A stretch of 64,000 bases of DNA, taken from positions 1 through 64,000 of the forward strand of contig CAJUSK010000012.1 in assembly GCA_910589075.1 (NCBI GenBank), in the 5' to 3' direction. The translations under genes were made by a program, and so were the position numbers. Position 1 is the stretch's first letter; each line of letters opens with the position of its first letter. This DNA comes from an uncultured Lachnospiraceae bacterium (GTDB lineage Bacteria; Bacillota; Clostridia; Lachnospirales; Lachnospiraceae). Shown here in pieces: positions 52,036 through 61,367 of the stretch. Under the pieces are notes generated by a model. That model saw only the letters and a list, made by a program, of their open reading frames with translations, had not been told where the DNA came from and made no database searches.

Positions 52036-53763
52036 TTATCTGTTATCACCGGAAGTCCTGAAATACTGGAACTGAGCGCGAAGCTCATCTGCTATCTGCT
52101 CCAGATGTTTGGAATCTTTTGCAATCCCGCCCATAATTTCAGTCAGTTCAGATACCGCCGCTGAAGTCTCCTGGGTGCTGGCTGCATTTTTCTGTGCAAT
52201 AGAAGTCAGATTCTGAGCTGATTCCACCACATTGGTTCTTGTTTTATCAATTTCACCGGTACTTTCTGCTATTTCATTGACTGACAGTACAGAACCGTCA
52301 ATTCCCGTCTTGAGTTGGCTGAACATATCACTTACGCCTTCCACTCTGTCGCTCTGTACTACCATAATCTGCCGCACCTCGTCCATAGTGCCCACGGCTT
52401 TGTCCGAATCTTCGATCAGCGAAGTCACAATTTCCTCTATCTTCCTCGCCGAATCATTGGACTGCTCCGCCAGCTTCTGAATCTGTCCGGCCACAACGGC
52501 AAAGCCTCTTCCCTGTTCTCCTGCCCTTGCCGCCTCGATGGAAGCATTCAGGGAAAGCAAATTGGTTTCCTCTGCAATATCCGTAATCAGATTCACAGCC
52601 TCACGAATCTTGAGCGCAGAGTCGTTGGTCGTGTTGGTCTGCTCATAAATCACCTCGATGGCGCCTTTGGTTTTGGCGTTGATGGCTTCCAGCTCTTTGA
52701 GTGTCTCGATGGCTCTGTCCCCCAGGCGGGTCATGTCAGCCGCATTGGTATGAAGGCTCTCAATCTGTATATTGTTATTTTCAATCATATTGCCCATGGT
52801 AATCACGTTTTCCGTGGTTTCCCTGGTTTCATCAGCCTGGGCGGCAGCGCCCTGTGAAATTTCGTTTACCGCTCTGTCTATCTTGGAAATATGGCTGCTG
52901 GACAGTTCTGTCTGATCCTCCAGAGAATCCGCAGATCGGTGTACATCCGCACACAGTATATTGATCCGGCCGATAATATCGGAAAGCCGCTGCTTCAGAT
53001 TATCAATGGCGCGTATAATGTCTCCCACTTCGTCGCGGGCACGCAGATCCCCGCCGCGGACTGCTATGTCCAGATTGCCTCCGGCCACTTCCCCCACAAT
53101 GGAGATGCCCCGATACAGCCGCCTGATAATATGATTCACCACAAGCCAGCATACAAGGGAACACAGAACCACAAGCGCAATCCCGGTAATCGCGATAAAC
53201 TGCAGAATCATGGCAATATCCCGCTCTACCTGCTCCTGCTTCATGCCTGCGAAAATCATTCCCACCGGCTTGCTGGAATCTGTCGAATTGTAAAGAGGGG
53301 CATAATAGGCAAAATAAGGCTGGCCCTGTACATCCACGTTTTCGGCAAAATACGTTTCGCCGCCTTTGAGCACCCGGTCAACCACTGTCTGGGAAGCCTT
53401 TGTATCAATTTCCCGCTGCCCCGAGGCATCCAGAACCGTAGTGGCTTTTCTTGTATCCCCATAAAAGACAGTAATGTCAATGCCGGCACTTTTGCTGATG
53501 CTGTCCAGCCCTTCCATATCCTTTGACAAGTTCAGTTCTCCGCTGTTCCATAAATCTCCGTTCTCATCCACATAATACTCATCCTCATAGCCCAGACCTC
53601 TGCAGATGCTTTCCTCCACTGCAAGTGTCATGGCATACAGGTCGTTCTGGATAATTTCCTTGACGACTGTAGAAATCCGAATGGAACACACCAGGTAGAT
53701 CACTGCGCAAAATATTGCAATCGGTGCAATTACAAGTAATAAAATTTTTCCTTTCAGTTTCAT
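52036..53763 (-). CDS. Methyl-accepting chemotaxis protein with Cache sensor
   Basis: 575 residues. Two membrane spans (about 8-28 and 185-207) flank a single-Cache outside domain (YYAPLYNSTDSSKPVGMIFAG). A HAMP domain follows (residues 208-260). The cytoplasmic signalling hairpin contains the conserved tip ETNLLSLNASIEAARAGEQG and GFAVVAGQIQKLAEQSNDSA. It senses an unidentified small ligand and signals to CheA. It is the only receptor in the window; CheR is at 32795. The repetitive C-terminus ends AELRAQFQYFRTSGDN. Confidence 0.95.
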   Translation of the reverse strand: MKLKGKILLLVIAPIAIFCAVIYLVCSIRISTVVKEIIQNDLYAMTLAVEESICRGLGYEDEYYVDENGDLWNSGELNLSKDMEGLDSISKSAGIDITVFYGDTRKATTVLDASGQREIDTKASQTVVDRVLKGGETYFAENVDVQGQPYFAYYAPLYNSTDSSKPVGMIFAGMKQEQVERDIAMILQFIAITGIALVVLCSLVCWLVVNHIIRRLYRGISIVGEVAGGNLDIAVRGGDLRARDEVGDIIRAIDNLKQRLSDIIGRINILCADVHRSADSLEDQTELSSSHISKIDRAVNEISQGAAAQADETRETTENVITMGNMIENNNIQIESLHTNAADMTRLGDRAIETLKELEAINAKTKGAIEVIYEQTNTTNDSALKIREAVNLITDIAEETNLLSLNASIEAARAGEQGRGFAVVAGQIQKLAEQSNDSARKIEEIVTSLIEDSDKAVGTMDEVRQIMVVQSDRVEGVSDMFSQLKTGIDGSVLSVNEIAESTGEIDKTRTNVVESAQNLTSIAQKNAASTQETSAAVSELTEIMGGIAKDSKHLEQIADELRAQFQYFRTSGDNR

Positions 53764-53800
53764 CTGTCCTTGTAGCCCCCTCTCCGCTTATCTGCCTGTT

Positions 53801-54394
53801 TTAGTACCAACGGGCACGAAACATTTCGTACTTCTCTTTTATTTTATCACAATATTTCTCCACATTCCAGTGCAATGCACGAAAGAGATGGTATAAGGTG
53901 TCCAGAGACGCCAGAATCACCAGCACCCAGCATACTCTCACACCCATCTCATAAGAATACCGGTCAATAAACCCCATAATCTTTCCGTTCAGGAACATAA
54001 TGATAAAAACCGCATAAAATCCCCATGCAATCGTGCTCTCCAGACATACAATCCCTTTATAATTGAAGGGCTTCTCATTATAGTCCCACCACACTTCACC
54101 AAACAGGGCCAGCATCAGTTTACCCACCAGAAATTCAAACAGGGTGGCAGCCAGCGCACCCGCAATATACAGTTCTATGTATCGTCCTTCCAGGGGATGC
54201 AGGATCAGATATCCCAACACCCCGCCAAACCCGTAAATCGGGCAGAACGGACCTTTTGCAAACCCTCTGTTCGTCAGTTTTCTGTTACAGATTGACATGT
54301 AGATGGATTCCACCAGCCATCCCAGCATACTGTAAATCAGAAAAGATGCAATGATATGATACATATCCGTTCCAAACAACGCTTTTACCCACAT
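53801..54394 (-). CDS. Membrane protein, putative ABC-transporter permease family (CmpB-like, PF06541)
   Basis: About 197 residues with four to five spans, beginning FLIYSMLGWLVESIYMSICNRKLTNRGFAKGPFCPIYGFGG, the hallmark of the family annotated as putative ABC-transporter type IV/CmpB. The RGF-x-GPFCPIYG motif is strongly conserved. Its function has not been established. The ATG at 54394 follows GGTGGAGAG. It starts just after the rpsU terminator and precedes the MCP gene. Confidence 0.85.
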   Translation of the reverse strand: MWVKALFGTDMYHIIASFLIYSMLGWLVESIYMSICNRKLTNRGFAKGPFCPIYGFGGVLGYLILHPLEGRYIELYIAGALAATLFEFLVGKLMLALFGEVWWDYNEKPFNYKGIVCLESTIAWGFYAVFIIMFLNGKIMGFIDRYSYEMGVRVCWVLVILASLDTLYHLFRALHWNVEKYCDKIKEKYEMFRARWY

Positions 54395-54422
54395 ACTCTC
54401 TCCACCTCGTTCCATGATTCCA

Positions 54423-54455
54423 AAAAGTCACAGGTGTAGACTACCTGTGACTTTT
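54423..54455. terminator. Terminator of rpsU
   Basis: AAAAGTCACAGGT (54423-54435) pairs with ACCTGTGACTTTT (54443-54455) around GTAGACT, with T-runs on both sides. Confidence 0.85.
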
Positions 54456-54472
54456 CCGACTCTGTTTCTTTT

Positions 54473-54649
54473 TTAATTATATTTGCGTTTTCTTGCCGCT
54501 TCTGATTTCTTTTTACGTTTTACGCTCGGTTTCTCATAATGCTCTCTTTTACGGATTTCCTGCTGGATTCCGGCTTTCGCACAACTTCTCTTGAAACGAC
54601 GTAAAGCGCTGTCTAAAGTCTCGTTTTCTTTTACGATCACATTCGACAT
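54473..54649 (-). CDS. rpsU: 30S ribosomal protein S21
   Basis: 58 residues: SNVIVKENETLDSALRRFKRSC, then RKREHYEKPSVKRKKKSEAARKRKYN, the full S21 family pattern. The Met at 54649 is the family start; four upstream codons are not used. It binds the 3' end of 16S rRNA and is needed for initiation. Monocistronic with its own terminator. Confidence 0.97.
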   Translation of the reverse strand: MSNVIVKENETLDSALRRFKRSCAKAGIQQEIRKREHYEKPSVKRKKKSEAARKRKYN

Positions 54650-54775
54650 AATCACACCCAACCTCCCTTCAGTCCCTTCGAATCAACACGACTGATCGGG
54701 TAATATTTTTATGCATGTATATGCACATTTATCATTATAGCACATTTCATACACACGTCAACAGTTTTTTTCATT

Positions 54776-57415
54776 TTACTTAAATTGTCCTTCCAGAACT
54801 CTGGCTGCTTCGGCAATGGCACTGTCAATTCCTGCCGGATTTTTGCCGCCGGCCTGTGCCATATTGGGCCTGCCGCCTCCTCCGCCGCCTACCAGAGAGG
54901 CAATCCCTTTGATCAGATTACCCGCATGGGCGCCTTTTTTCTGTGCCTCTTCCGTTACCATAGCCACCATGCTCACACGGCCGCCCACGTCTGACAGAAG
55001 CACAATCACCCCTTCGCCCAGTCGGTCTTTTAACTGGTCACCCAGTTCACGCAGCCCGTTCATATCCACATCCTGCACTCTGGCAGCCAAGAGTTTCACG
55101 CCCTTCACTTCCACAACCTGGTCCATCACATCCCCCAGGGCATCCTTTGCAGCCTTGCTCTTGAGCGCTTCCAACTCGCTGCGCAGACTTTTAGCCTCTG
55201 CAAGCAGATGGCGGATACGTTCCGGAAGTCCCTGAGGTGAGGTTTTCAGAAGACCGGCCGCTTCTTTCACATGCCCCTCCATCTCATTGTAGTATCCCCG
55301 CAGGCCGTTGCCTGTCAGCGCTTCGATCCTGCGCACCCCTGCCGCAACACCGCTCTCCGAAATAATCTTGAAGGCGCCGATGTTCCCCGTATTGGACACA
55401 TGGGTGCCGCCACAGAGTTCAACGGAAAACCCGCCCATGGTCACTACGCGCACAGTCTCACCGTATTTTTCTCCAAACAGAGCCATAGCACCGGTCTTTC
55501 TGGCATCTTCTATGGACATTTCCTCTGTCTTTACCTCCAGGGAGGCTTCGATCTGTTCATTGACAATCGCCTCAGTCTTCTCCAGCTCTTCCTTCGTCAT
55601 AGCGGAAAAATGACTGAAATCAAACCGCAGGCGCTCGCCGTCCACATAGGAACCCGCCTGCTCCACATGGGTTCCCAGTACCATCCTGAGGGCTTTCTGC
55701 AACAGATGAGTGGCACTGTGGTTTTTGCAGGTTTCCATACGGTTTGTGGCGGATACAAGCAGCGTGGCCGTCTCCCCCTTGCGGAGCATACCAGAAGTCA
55801 CCGTGCCAATATGGCCGATTTTCCCTCCCAGCAGCTTTACCGTATCTCTTACCGCAAACTCACCTTCACTGGTGCGGATCAGCCCGATATCGGCATTCTG
55901 GCCGCCCATGGTGGCATAAAAAGGTGTCGCTTCCACAAAGATTGTGGCGTTCTGTCCTTCTGTTACGGCCTCCGTAATCTCCGCCTCGGTTGTGATGACC
56001 GTAATCGGTGAAGTGTGCTCCAGCCTGTCATATCCTACAAATACAGATGTCACGGACGGATCGATGGATTCATATACAGTGGCGTCGGCTCCCATATAGT
56101 TTGTCTCTTTATGAGCTGCCTGGGCCTGAGCCTTCTGCTCCTGCATGGCTTTTTCAAACCCGCCTTCGTCTACCGAAAAGCCCTTCTCCTCCAAAATCTC
56201 CCTGGTAAGATCAAATGGAAATCCATAGGTATCGTACAGCTTGAAGGCATCCCCGCCGGACAGCTCCCTCCTGCCTTCCCGTGTCATAGAGGATTCCATA
56301 TCAGCCAGGATGGCAAGCCCTCTGTCAATGGTTTTATTGAAATTATTTTCTTCCTGTGTGAGAACGCTGAAAATAAACTCTTTCTTTTCTTCCAGCTCCG
56401 GATAGCCGTCCTTACTGCCCTCGATGACCGTACTGCTCAGATTGGCAAGAAAAGTCCCTTCTATGCCCAGCAGCCTGCCATGACGGGCTGCGCGGCGGAT
56501 AATCTTGCGCAACACATAACCCCGCCCCTCATTGGACGGCATAATCCCGTCGGAAATCATAAAGGTGGCAGAACGGATATGGTCGGTCACAATCCGGATG
56601 GATACATCCCATGCATATTCCTTTTTGTATTCTTTTCCCGCAAGCTGGCATACACGATTGCGCAATGCCTGAATGGTGTCCACGTCAAAAATGGAATCCA
56701 CATCCTGCACAACCGTAGCCAGACGTTCCAGCCCCATACCGGTATCAATATTTTTCTGTACCAGTTCTGTATAGCCTCCCTTGCCGTCATTGTCAAACTG
56801 GGTAAATACATTGTTCCAGATTTCAATATAACGGTCACAGTCACAGCCCACGGTACAGTCAGGCTTACCACAGCCATATTTTTCGCCTCTGTCATAATAT
56901 ACTTCCGAACAGGGACCGCAGGGCCCAGCCCCATGCTCCCAGAAGTTGTCCGCTTTGCCAAAACGGAAAATACGTTCTGGTGCAATCCCGATCTCCTGAT
57001 TCCAGATTGCAAAAGCCTCTTCATCATTTTCATAAATGGAAGGATACAGCCGCTCCGGCTCCAGCCCCACCACCTGTGTCAGAAATTCCCAGGTCCAGGC
57101 AATGGCCTCATGTTTGAAATAATCTCCAAAGGAAAAGTTCCCCAGCATTTCAAAAAAGGTTCCATGTCTGGCAGTCTTTCCGATGTTTTCAATATCACCT
57201 GTACGGATACATTTCTGACAGGTCGTCACCCGTCTTCGGGGCGGTATTTCCTGCCCGGTGAAATAAGGTTTGAGCGGCGCCATGCCGGAATTAATCAGCA
57301 GCAGGCTGTTGTCATTCCGGGGCACAAGTGAGAAACTTTTCATGGCAAGATGACCCTTGCTCTCAAAAAATTCCAGGAACATTTTCCGTAATTCGTTCAC
57401 ACCGTAAGCATTCAC
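54776..57415 (-). CDS. alaS: Alanyl-tRNA synthetase
   Basis: 879 residues with standard domain order: class II catalytic core (VPRNDNSLLLINSGMAPLKPYF; motif 2 region; motif 3 with GMGLERL), the tRNA-recognition domain, the editing domain with zinc ligands HSATHLL and CGGTHVSNTG, and the C-terminal DHHA1 domain ending IAEAARVLEGQFK. The GGGGGGRPNMAQAGGKN oligonucleotide-binding motif is intact. It charges tRNA-Ala and edits Ser/Gly. It lies 17 bp after glyS; no T-box leader is visible. Confidence 0.97.
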   Translation of the reverse strand: MNAYGVNELRKMFLEFFESKGHLAMKSFSLVPRNDNSLLLINSGMAPLKPYFTGQEIPPRRRVTTCQKCIRTGDIENIGKTARHGTFFEMLGNFSFGDYFKHEAIAWTWEFLTQVVGLEPERLYPSIYENDEEAFAIWNQEIGIAPERIFRFGKADNFWEHGAGPCGPCSEVYYDRGEKYGCGKPDCTVGCDCDRYIEIWNNVFTQFDNDGKGGYTELVQKNIDTGMGLERLATVVQDVDSIFDVDTIQALRNRVCQLAGKEYKKEYAWDVSIRIVTDHIRSATFMISDGIMPSNEGRGYVLRKIIRRAARHGRLLGIEGTFLANLSSTVIEGSKDGYPELEEKKEFIFSVLTQEENNFNKTIDRGLAILADMESSMTREGRRELSGGDAFKLYDTYGFPFDLTREILEEKGFSVDEGGFEKAMQEQKAQAQAAHKETNYMGADATVYESIDPSVTSVFVGYDRLEHTSPITVITTEAEITEAVTEGQNATIFVEATPFYATMGGQNADIGLIRTSEGEFAVRDTVKLLGGKIGHIGTVTSGMLRKGETATLLVSATNRMETCKNHSATHLLQKALRMVLGTHVEQAGSYVDGERLRFDFSHFSAMTKEELEKTEAIVNEQIEASLEVKTEEMSIEDARKTGAMALFGEKYGETVRVVTMGGFSVELCGGTHVSNTGNIGAFKIISESGVAAGVRRIEALTGNGLRGYYNEMEGHVKEAAGLLKTSPQGLPERIRHLLAEAKSLRSELEALKSKAAKDALGDVMDQVVEVKGVKLLAARVQDVDMNGLRELGDQLKDRLGEGVIVLLSDVGGRVSMVAMVTEEAQKKGAHAGNLIKGIASLVGGGGGGRPNMAQAGGKNPAGIDSAIAEAARVLEGQFK

Positions 57416-57432
57416 GTGTTTTTTCCTCCAAA

Positions 57433-58830
57433 TTAAAATACAAACTTATCCGCAAAATAAGCGTCAAGCTGCGCAATCTCCACCCGTTCCTGCTCCATGG
57501 AATCCCGGAAACGAACGGTAACACAATGATCGGTTTCCGATTCGAAATCATATGTAACGCAGAAGGGCGTACCGATTTCATCCTGACGGCGATAACGCTT
57601 GCCAATATTGCCTCTGTCATCATATTCACAGTTATACTTTTTGGACAGTTGTGCATAGATCTTTTCTGCGCCTTCTGCCAGCTTTTTGGACAGAGGCAGC
57701 ACACCGATCTTCACCGGTGCAATGGCCGGATGGAAATGCAGTACGGTCCGCATGTCCCCGTCGCCCAGGTCTTCTTCATCATAAGCTGCACAGAGGAACG
57801 CCAGTACCACACGATCCGCCCCCAGGGAAGGTTCGATAACATATGGCACATATTTGGTATTTTTCGTATCGTCAAAATAGGTCAGATCCTGACCGGACGT
57901 ATTCTGATGCTGGGTCAGGTCATAGTCAGTCCTGTCCGCAATGCCCCACAATTCGCCCCAGCCGATGGAAGGGAACAGGAATTCAATATCGCTGGTGGCT
58001 TTTGAATAGAAAGCCAGCTCCGCAGGGTCATGGTCGCGCACCCGCATCTCCTCGTCCTTGATACCCAGACTTTTCAGCCAGTTGATACAGAATTCTTTCC
58101 AGTAACCGAACCATTCCAGATCCGTATCCGGCTCACAGAAAAATTCCAGTTCCATCTGCTCAAATTCTCTTGTACGGAACGTAAAATTGCCGGGGCTGAT
58201 CTCATTTCGGAAGGATTTGCCAATCTGTCCGATGCCGAAGGGGATTTTCTTACGGGATGTCCTCTGGACATTCTTAAAGTTTACAAAAATACCCTGTGCC
58301 GTCTCGGGCCGCAGATACAATGTATCCTTTGCATCTTCTGTTACGCCCTGGAAAGTTTTGAACATCAGATTGAACTGGCGGATATCCGTAAAATTATGTT
58401 TTCCACAGGTAGGACAGGGCAGTGTATGCTCTTCCACAAACTGTTTCATCTGTTCCTGGCTCCAGCCGTCAACGCTCTCTTCCAGCGCAATATCGTGCTC
58501 TGCACAGTAATCCTCGATGAGTTTATCCGCCCGGAAACGCTCATGGCATTCCCGGCAGTCCATCAGCGGATCCGAAAAACCACCCAGATGACCGCTGGCC
58601 ACCCAGGTCTGGGGATTCATCAAAATAGCACAGTCCACGCCCACATTGTAGGGGTTTTCCATAATAAATTTCTGCCACCATGCTTTTTTTACATTATTCT
58701 TCAATTCCACGCCAAGATTGCCATAGTCCCATGTATTGGCCAGGCCGCCGTAAATATCGGATCCCGGATATACAAAGCCTCTCGCTTTTGCCAGCGCCAC
58801 AATCCGCTCCAGTGTCAATGTTTTTTCCAT
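57433..58830 (-). CDS. glyS: Glycyl-tRNA synthetase (single-chain alpha2 type)
   Basis: About 465 residues of the class II eukaryote/archaea-like GlyRS: TWDYGNLGVELKNNVKKAWW, CPTCGKHNFTDIRQFNLMFKT (zinc-like cluster), motif 2 FRNEISPGNFTFRTREFEQMELEFF, and motif 3 PSLGADRVVLAFL. The C-terminal anticodon-binding domain begins APVKIGVLPL. The Met at 58830 (MEKTLTLERIVALAKARGF) is the family start, preceded by AGAGG. It lies upstream of alaS in one operon. Confidence 0.96.
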   Translation of the reverse strand: MEKTLTLERIVALAKARGFVYPGSDIYGGLANTWDYGNLGVELKNNVKKAWWQKFIMENPYNVGVDCAILMNPQTWVASGHLGGFSDPLMDCRECHERFRADKLIEDYCAEHDIALEESVDGWSQEQMKQFVEEHTLPCPTCGKHNFTDIRQFNLMFKTFQGVTEDAKDTLYLRPETAQGIFVNFKNVQRTSRKKIPFGIGQIGKSFRNEISPGNFTFRTREFEQMELEFFCEPDTDLEWFGYWKEFCINWLKSLGIKDEEMRVRDHDPAELAFYSKATSDIEFLFPSIGWGELWGIADRTDYDLTQHQNTSGQDLTYFDDTKNTKYVPYVIEPSLGADRVVLAFLCAAYDEEDLGDGDMRTVLHFHPAIAPVKIGVLPLSKKLAEGAEKIYAQLSKKYNCEYDDRGNIGKRYRRQDEIGTPFCVTYDFESETDHCVTVRFRDSMEQERVEIAQLDAYFADKFVF

Positions 58831-58858
58831 AACTGATTTCCTCTCCATCCTGTAGTCT

Positions 58859-59530
58859 TTATTTAAACACAATATATGCCGTTTCTCTCTCACTGCCTTC
58901 TTCGGCGGTACCGATTTCGGCCACATCGCTTTTCACACATTCCGCGCCTCTGATGTACAGAATCTTCCCGCCCGTGCGGATCGTCAGATACTCCTTTGGC
59001 AATAGCTGTGTAATAATGATCTTCCGGCTGCCCATCTCCAGAAGCTGCTCTCTGTTAATGGAAGCGGCGCCGGCTTCTCCGGTGCCGGCTTCATACAATT
59101 CCACATCCAGGTCATATCCCTGCGCATAAGCCTCCGCCACGGTTCCATAAAAGAAGGGATAACCATGCAGTGTACTGAATGCCTCCCCGCTGCCGTACTC
59201 AATCACCATCGTAACCCTTCCCTTTTTTACTTCCAGCTTCTTGACTGCGATCAGTTCTTCACCCAACTGCCCATTGTACGTAGTGGCATTGCGCAATATA
59301 AAATCCCGCAGCATTTCTTCATCTCCGTATAGTTCCTCGTCAAATTCCTCTTCCGTCGTATTGGAAATGATACCGTCTTTTTTTATTTCCACCATGTTGG
59401 TACCGGCGTCCGTCTGTGCGCTGTCTTTTGCATTTTCTGACCCGGCTCCACTCTGACCGCATCCGGTGAGCAAGACTGCCGTCATAAGCAAAAGCCCCAG
59501 CAATCCCACCGCTTTTTTTCGTCTGTTCAT
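58859..59530 (-). CDS. Lipoprotein of unknown function
   Basis: 223 residues. A lipoprotein signal (VGLLGLLLMTAVLLTGCG) is followed by a Ser/Gly-rich linker and an outside domain with no family I recognise: IEYGSGEAFSTLHGYPFFYGTVAEAYAQGYDLDV near residue 120, and SRKIIITQLLPKEYLTIRTGGKILYIRGAE near 175. It is encoded between recO and glyS in a conserved Lachnospiraceae order. No function is assigned. Confidence 0.6.
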   Translation of the reverse strand: MNRRKKAVGLLGLLLMTAVLLTGCGQSGAGSENAKDSAQTDAGTNMVEIKKDGIISNTTEEEFDEELYGDEEMLRDFILRNATTYNGQLGEELIAVKKLEVKKGRVTMVIEYGSGEAFSTLHGYPFFYGTVAEAYAQGYDLDVELYEAGTGEAGAASINREQLLEMGSRKIIITQLLPKEYLTIRTGGKILYIRGAECVKSDVAEIGTAEEGSERETAYIVFK

Positions 59531-59588
59531 ATGTTCCTCCAGTATGTATCTCTTGTTCTGTTCAGTTTTTTATTATAACCAGATTATT

Positions 59589-60248
59589 TCAGTTTTTCAA
59601 CTGCAATTTGTCCAATACATCCAGGCTTTTAAAATCTCGGTCTATCACCCGCCGTCGGCCACACTCCCCAATCCGGCCCAGTTCTTCCAGTACATTCTGT
59701 GTCACGGTAAAGGTATACAGCTTTTCCACAGGCGTCTGTGCGATAAAGGATACGGCATAGCGGGTGGAATCGTCCACGGTCATTTTCTCCGGTATGCCGG
59801 GGAATTCACCATTTATGACCATAGCCCTGATTTCAAATATGTAACGCACAAGGGAATTTTGAAACCTGCCGCTTTCCAGTGCACGGATGGACTGATACAA
59901 GAGCCTGAGCATCTCTTTTTCATCATTGTTTTCCCTTGTGTAATAGTCGGCTGTCTCCAGAAAATACATGCCATAACAGGCACTTTCATAGTCGCTGCGC
60001 AGCCCTTCGAAATATTTACTGATGTCAGCCTCCGCAATGTTGTAAGCGCTCTTTCCCTCAATCAGCCTGAACGTGCCGAAAGAGAAAGGATTTGCTGCCG
60101 CACAGAGACGGCTTGTCTGCCGCCTGGCCCCTCTGGCAAATGCAGAAATCTTTCCTCTTTCTTTTGTCAGGATCGTCACATTCCTGTCATACTCACCTAC
60201 AGGTATCGTCTTTAACACCATGCCCGTTACCGCTGCAAAATCCCGCAT
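59589..60248 (-). CDS. recO: DNA repair protein RecO
   Basis: 219 residues. N-terminal OB fold: VTGMVLKTIPVGEYDRNVTILTKERGKISAFARGARR, then SAYNIAEADISKYFEGLR. RecO anneals single strands and loads RecA with RecR. It is shorter than the usual 240-260 residues, and the C-terminal zinc-finger Cys pairs of many RecO proteins are absent; only isolated Cys remain. The start overlaps the end of the yqzL-like ORF. Synteny with era confirms identity. Confidence 0.92.
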   Translation of the reverse strand: MRDFAAVTGMVLKTIPVGEYDRNVTILTKERGKISAFARGARRQTSRLCAAANPFSFGTFRLIEGKSAYNIAEADISKYFEGLRSDYESACYGMYFLETADYYTRENNDEKEMLRLLYQSIRALESGRFQNSLVRYIFEIRAMVINGEFPGIPEKMTVDDSTRYAVSFIAQTPVEKLYTFTVTQNVLEELGRIGECGRRRVIDRDFKSLDVLDKLQLKN

Positions 60249-60366
60249 ATAACGTATCTCCCATCTTGTCCCCGGCCTTCTCTCTGGTCTCCTGATCTTT
60301 AAAAATCAGATAATCCGAAACACTGCCGGAACAGGTAAACCGTTCCCATTCGCCTTCTGCCTTCAT
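60193..60366 (-). CDS. YqzL-like small protein
   Basis: A 57-residue ORF, MKAEGEWERFTCSGSVSDYL..., between era and recO. The W-x-x-F-x-x-(T/S)GS-x-x-(A/D)YL pattern matches YqzL, a small protein encoded between era and recO in Bacillus and clostridia. It overlaps the recO start by 56 bases in another frame. A GGGGGCACGG stretch lies upstream of the ATG. Its function is unknown; the position and motif are what support it. Confidence 0.6.
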   Translation of the reverse strand: MKAEGEWERFTCSGSVSDYLIFKDQETREKAGDKMGDTLYAGFCSGNGHGVKDDTCR

Positions 60367-60464
60367 CTCCGTGCCCCCTGTCTCCTGAATGGTAATAGGG
60401 TCTGCATATTTCGTTTTTCTATGCGCGGCACAGGAGATGAATTCCTTCCAATTTTTTCTGTTCC

Positions 60465-61367
60465 CTACTGCTGTCTGTCTTCGGTATAGCCGAAATTTTT
60501 CAGCAGAAAGTCACTGTCCCGCCAGTCTTTCTTTACTTTTACCCACAACTGGAGGTTCACTTTGCATTCCAGCATATCTTCAATGTCTTTCCGCGCCTGC
60601 ATGCCGATTTTCTTCAGCATGGCGCCTCCTTTGCCGATAATCATCCCTTTATGGGAGTTCTTTTCACAGACAATGGTCGCCTCAATATCCACAATTTTCC
60701 TGCGCCGCTTCATACGTTCCACAGAAACGGCAATGCCATGGGGAATTTCATCTTCCAGGCAGCGCAGGGCTTTCTCACGGATAAGCTCCGCCGTAATCTG
60801 ACGCTGGGGCTGGTCCGTCACGGTGTCCTCATCAAAGAATGCAGGACCATCGGGCATATAGTTCATAATGCAGGAAACCAATGTATCTGTATTCTCCCCT
60901 GTAAGAGCCGACACCGGGACAATTTCCGCAAACTCCATTTCTTTTCTGTAGGTATCAATAAAGAGCAGTACTTCTTCCCGTTTCACCTTGTCCGTCTTAT
61001 TGATCACCAGAATGACCGGCGTACCACACTGTTTCAGGACTTCTATAATATGATGCTCTCCGGCGCCGATAAATGTGGAGGGCTCCACCAGCCACAGAGC
61101 CACATCCGCATCTTTGATCGTCCCCTCTGCCACATGTACCATATAATCGCCCAGTTTATTCTTTGCTTTATGGATGCCCGGCGTATCCAGAAACACAATC
61201 TGCCCTTCCTCACTGGTATAGACCGTCCGTATCCTGTTTCTTGTGGTCTGGGGCTTATTGGAGGTAATGGCAATCTTCTGCCCGATTAACCGGTTCATCA
61301 ATGTGGATTTTCCCACATTGGGACGCCCGATCAGTACGGCCACGCCCGCTTTAAACTGCTTATCCAT
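60465..61367 (-). CDS. era: GTPase Era
   Basis: 300 residues. G domain: G1 in GRPNVGKST, G3 DTPGIHK, G4 NKTDK; the C-terminal KH domain has IVCEKNSHKGMIIGKGGAMLKKIG, the GxxG loop that binds the 3' end of 16S rRNA. It is needed for 30S maturation. The ATG at 61367 (MDKQFKAG) follows AGGAGA and overlaps the end of the DUF4349 lipoprotein gene by eight bases; the longer frame to 61562 runs through that gene and is not used. The order era-yqzL-recO is conserved in Firmicutes. Confidence 0.97.
   Translation of the reverse strand: MDKQFKAGVAVLIGRPNVGKSTLMNRLIGQKIAITSNKPQTTRNRIRTVYTSEEGQIVFLDTPGIHKAKNKLGDYMVHVAEGTIKDADVALWLVEPSTFIGAGEHHIIEVLKQCGTPVILVINKTDKVKREEVLLFIDTYRKEMEFAEIVPVSALTGENTDTLVSCIMNYMPDGPAFFDEDTVTDQPQRQITAELIREKALRCLEDEIPHGIAVSVERMKRRRKIVDIEATIVCEKNSHKGMIIGKGGAMLKKIGMQARKDIEDMLECKVNLQLWVKVKKDWRDSDFLLKNFGYTEDRQQ

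Noticed and set aside
57416..57432. T-box leader before alaS or glyS
   Set aside because: The glyS-alaS gap is only 17 bp and no T-box specifier or antiterminator sequence was seen upstream of glyS.
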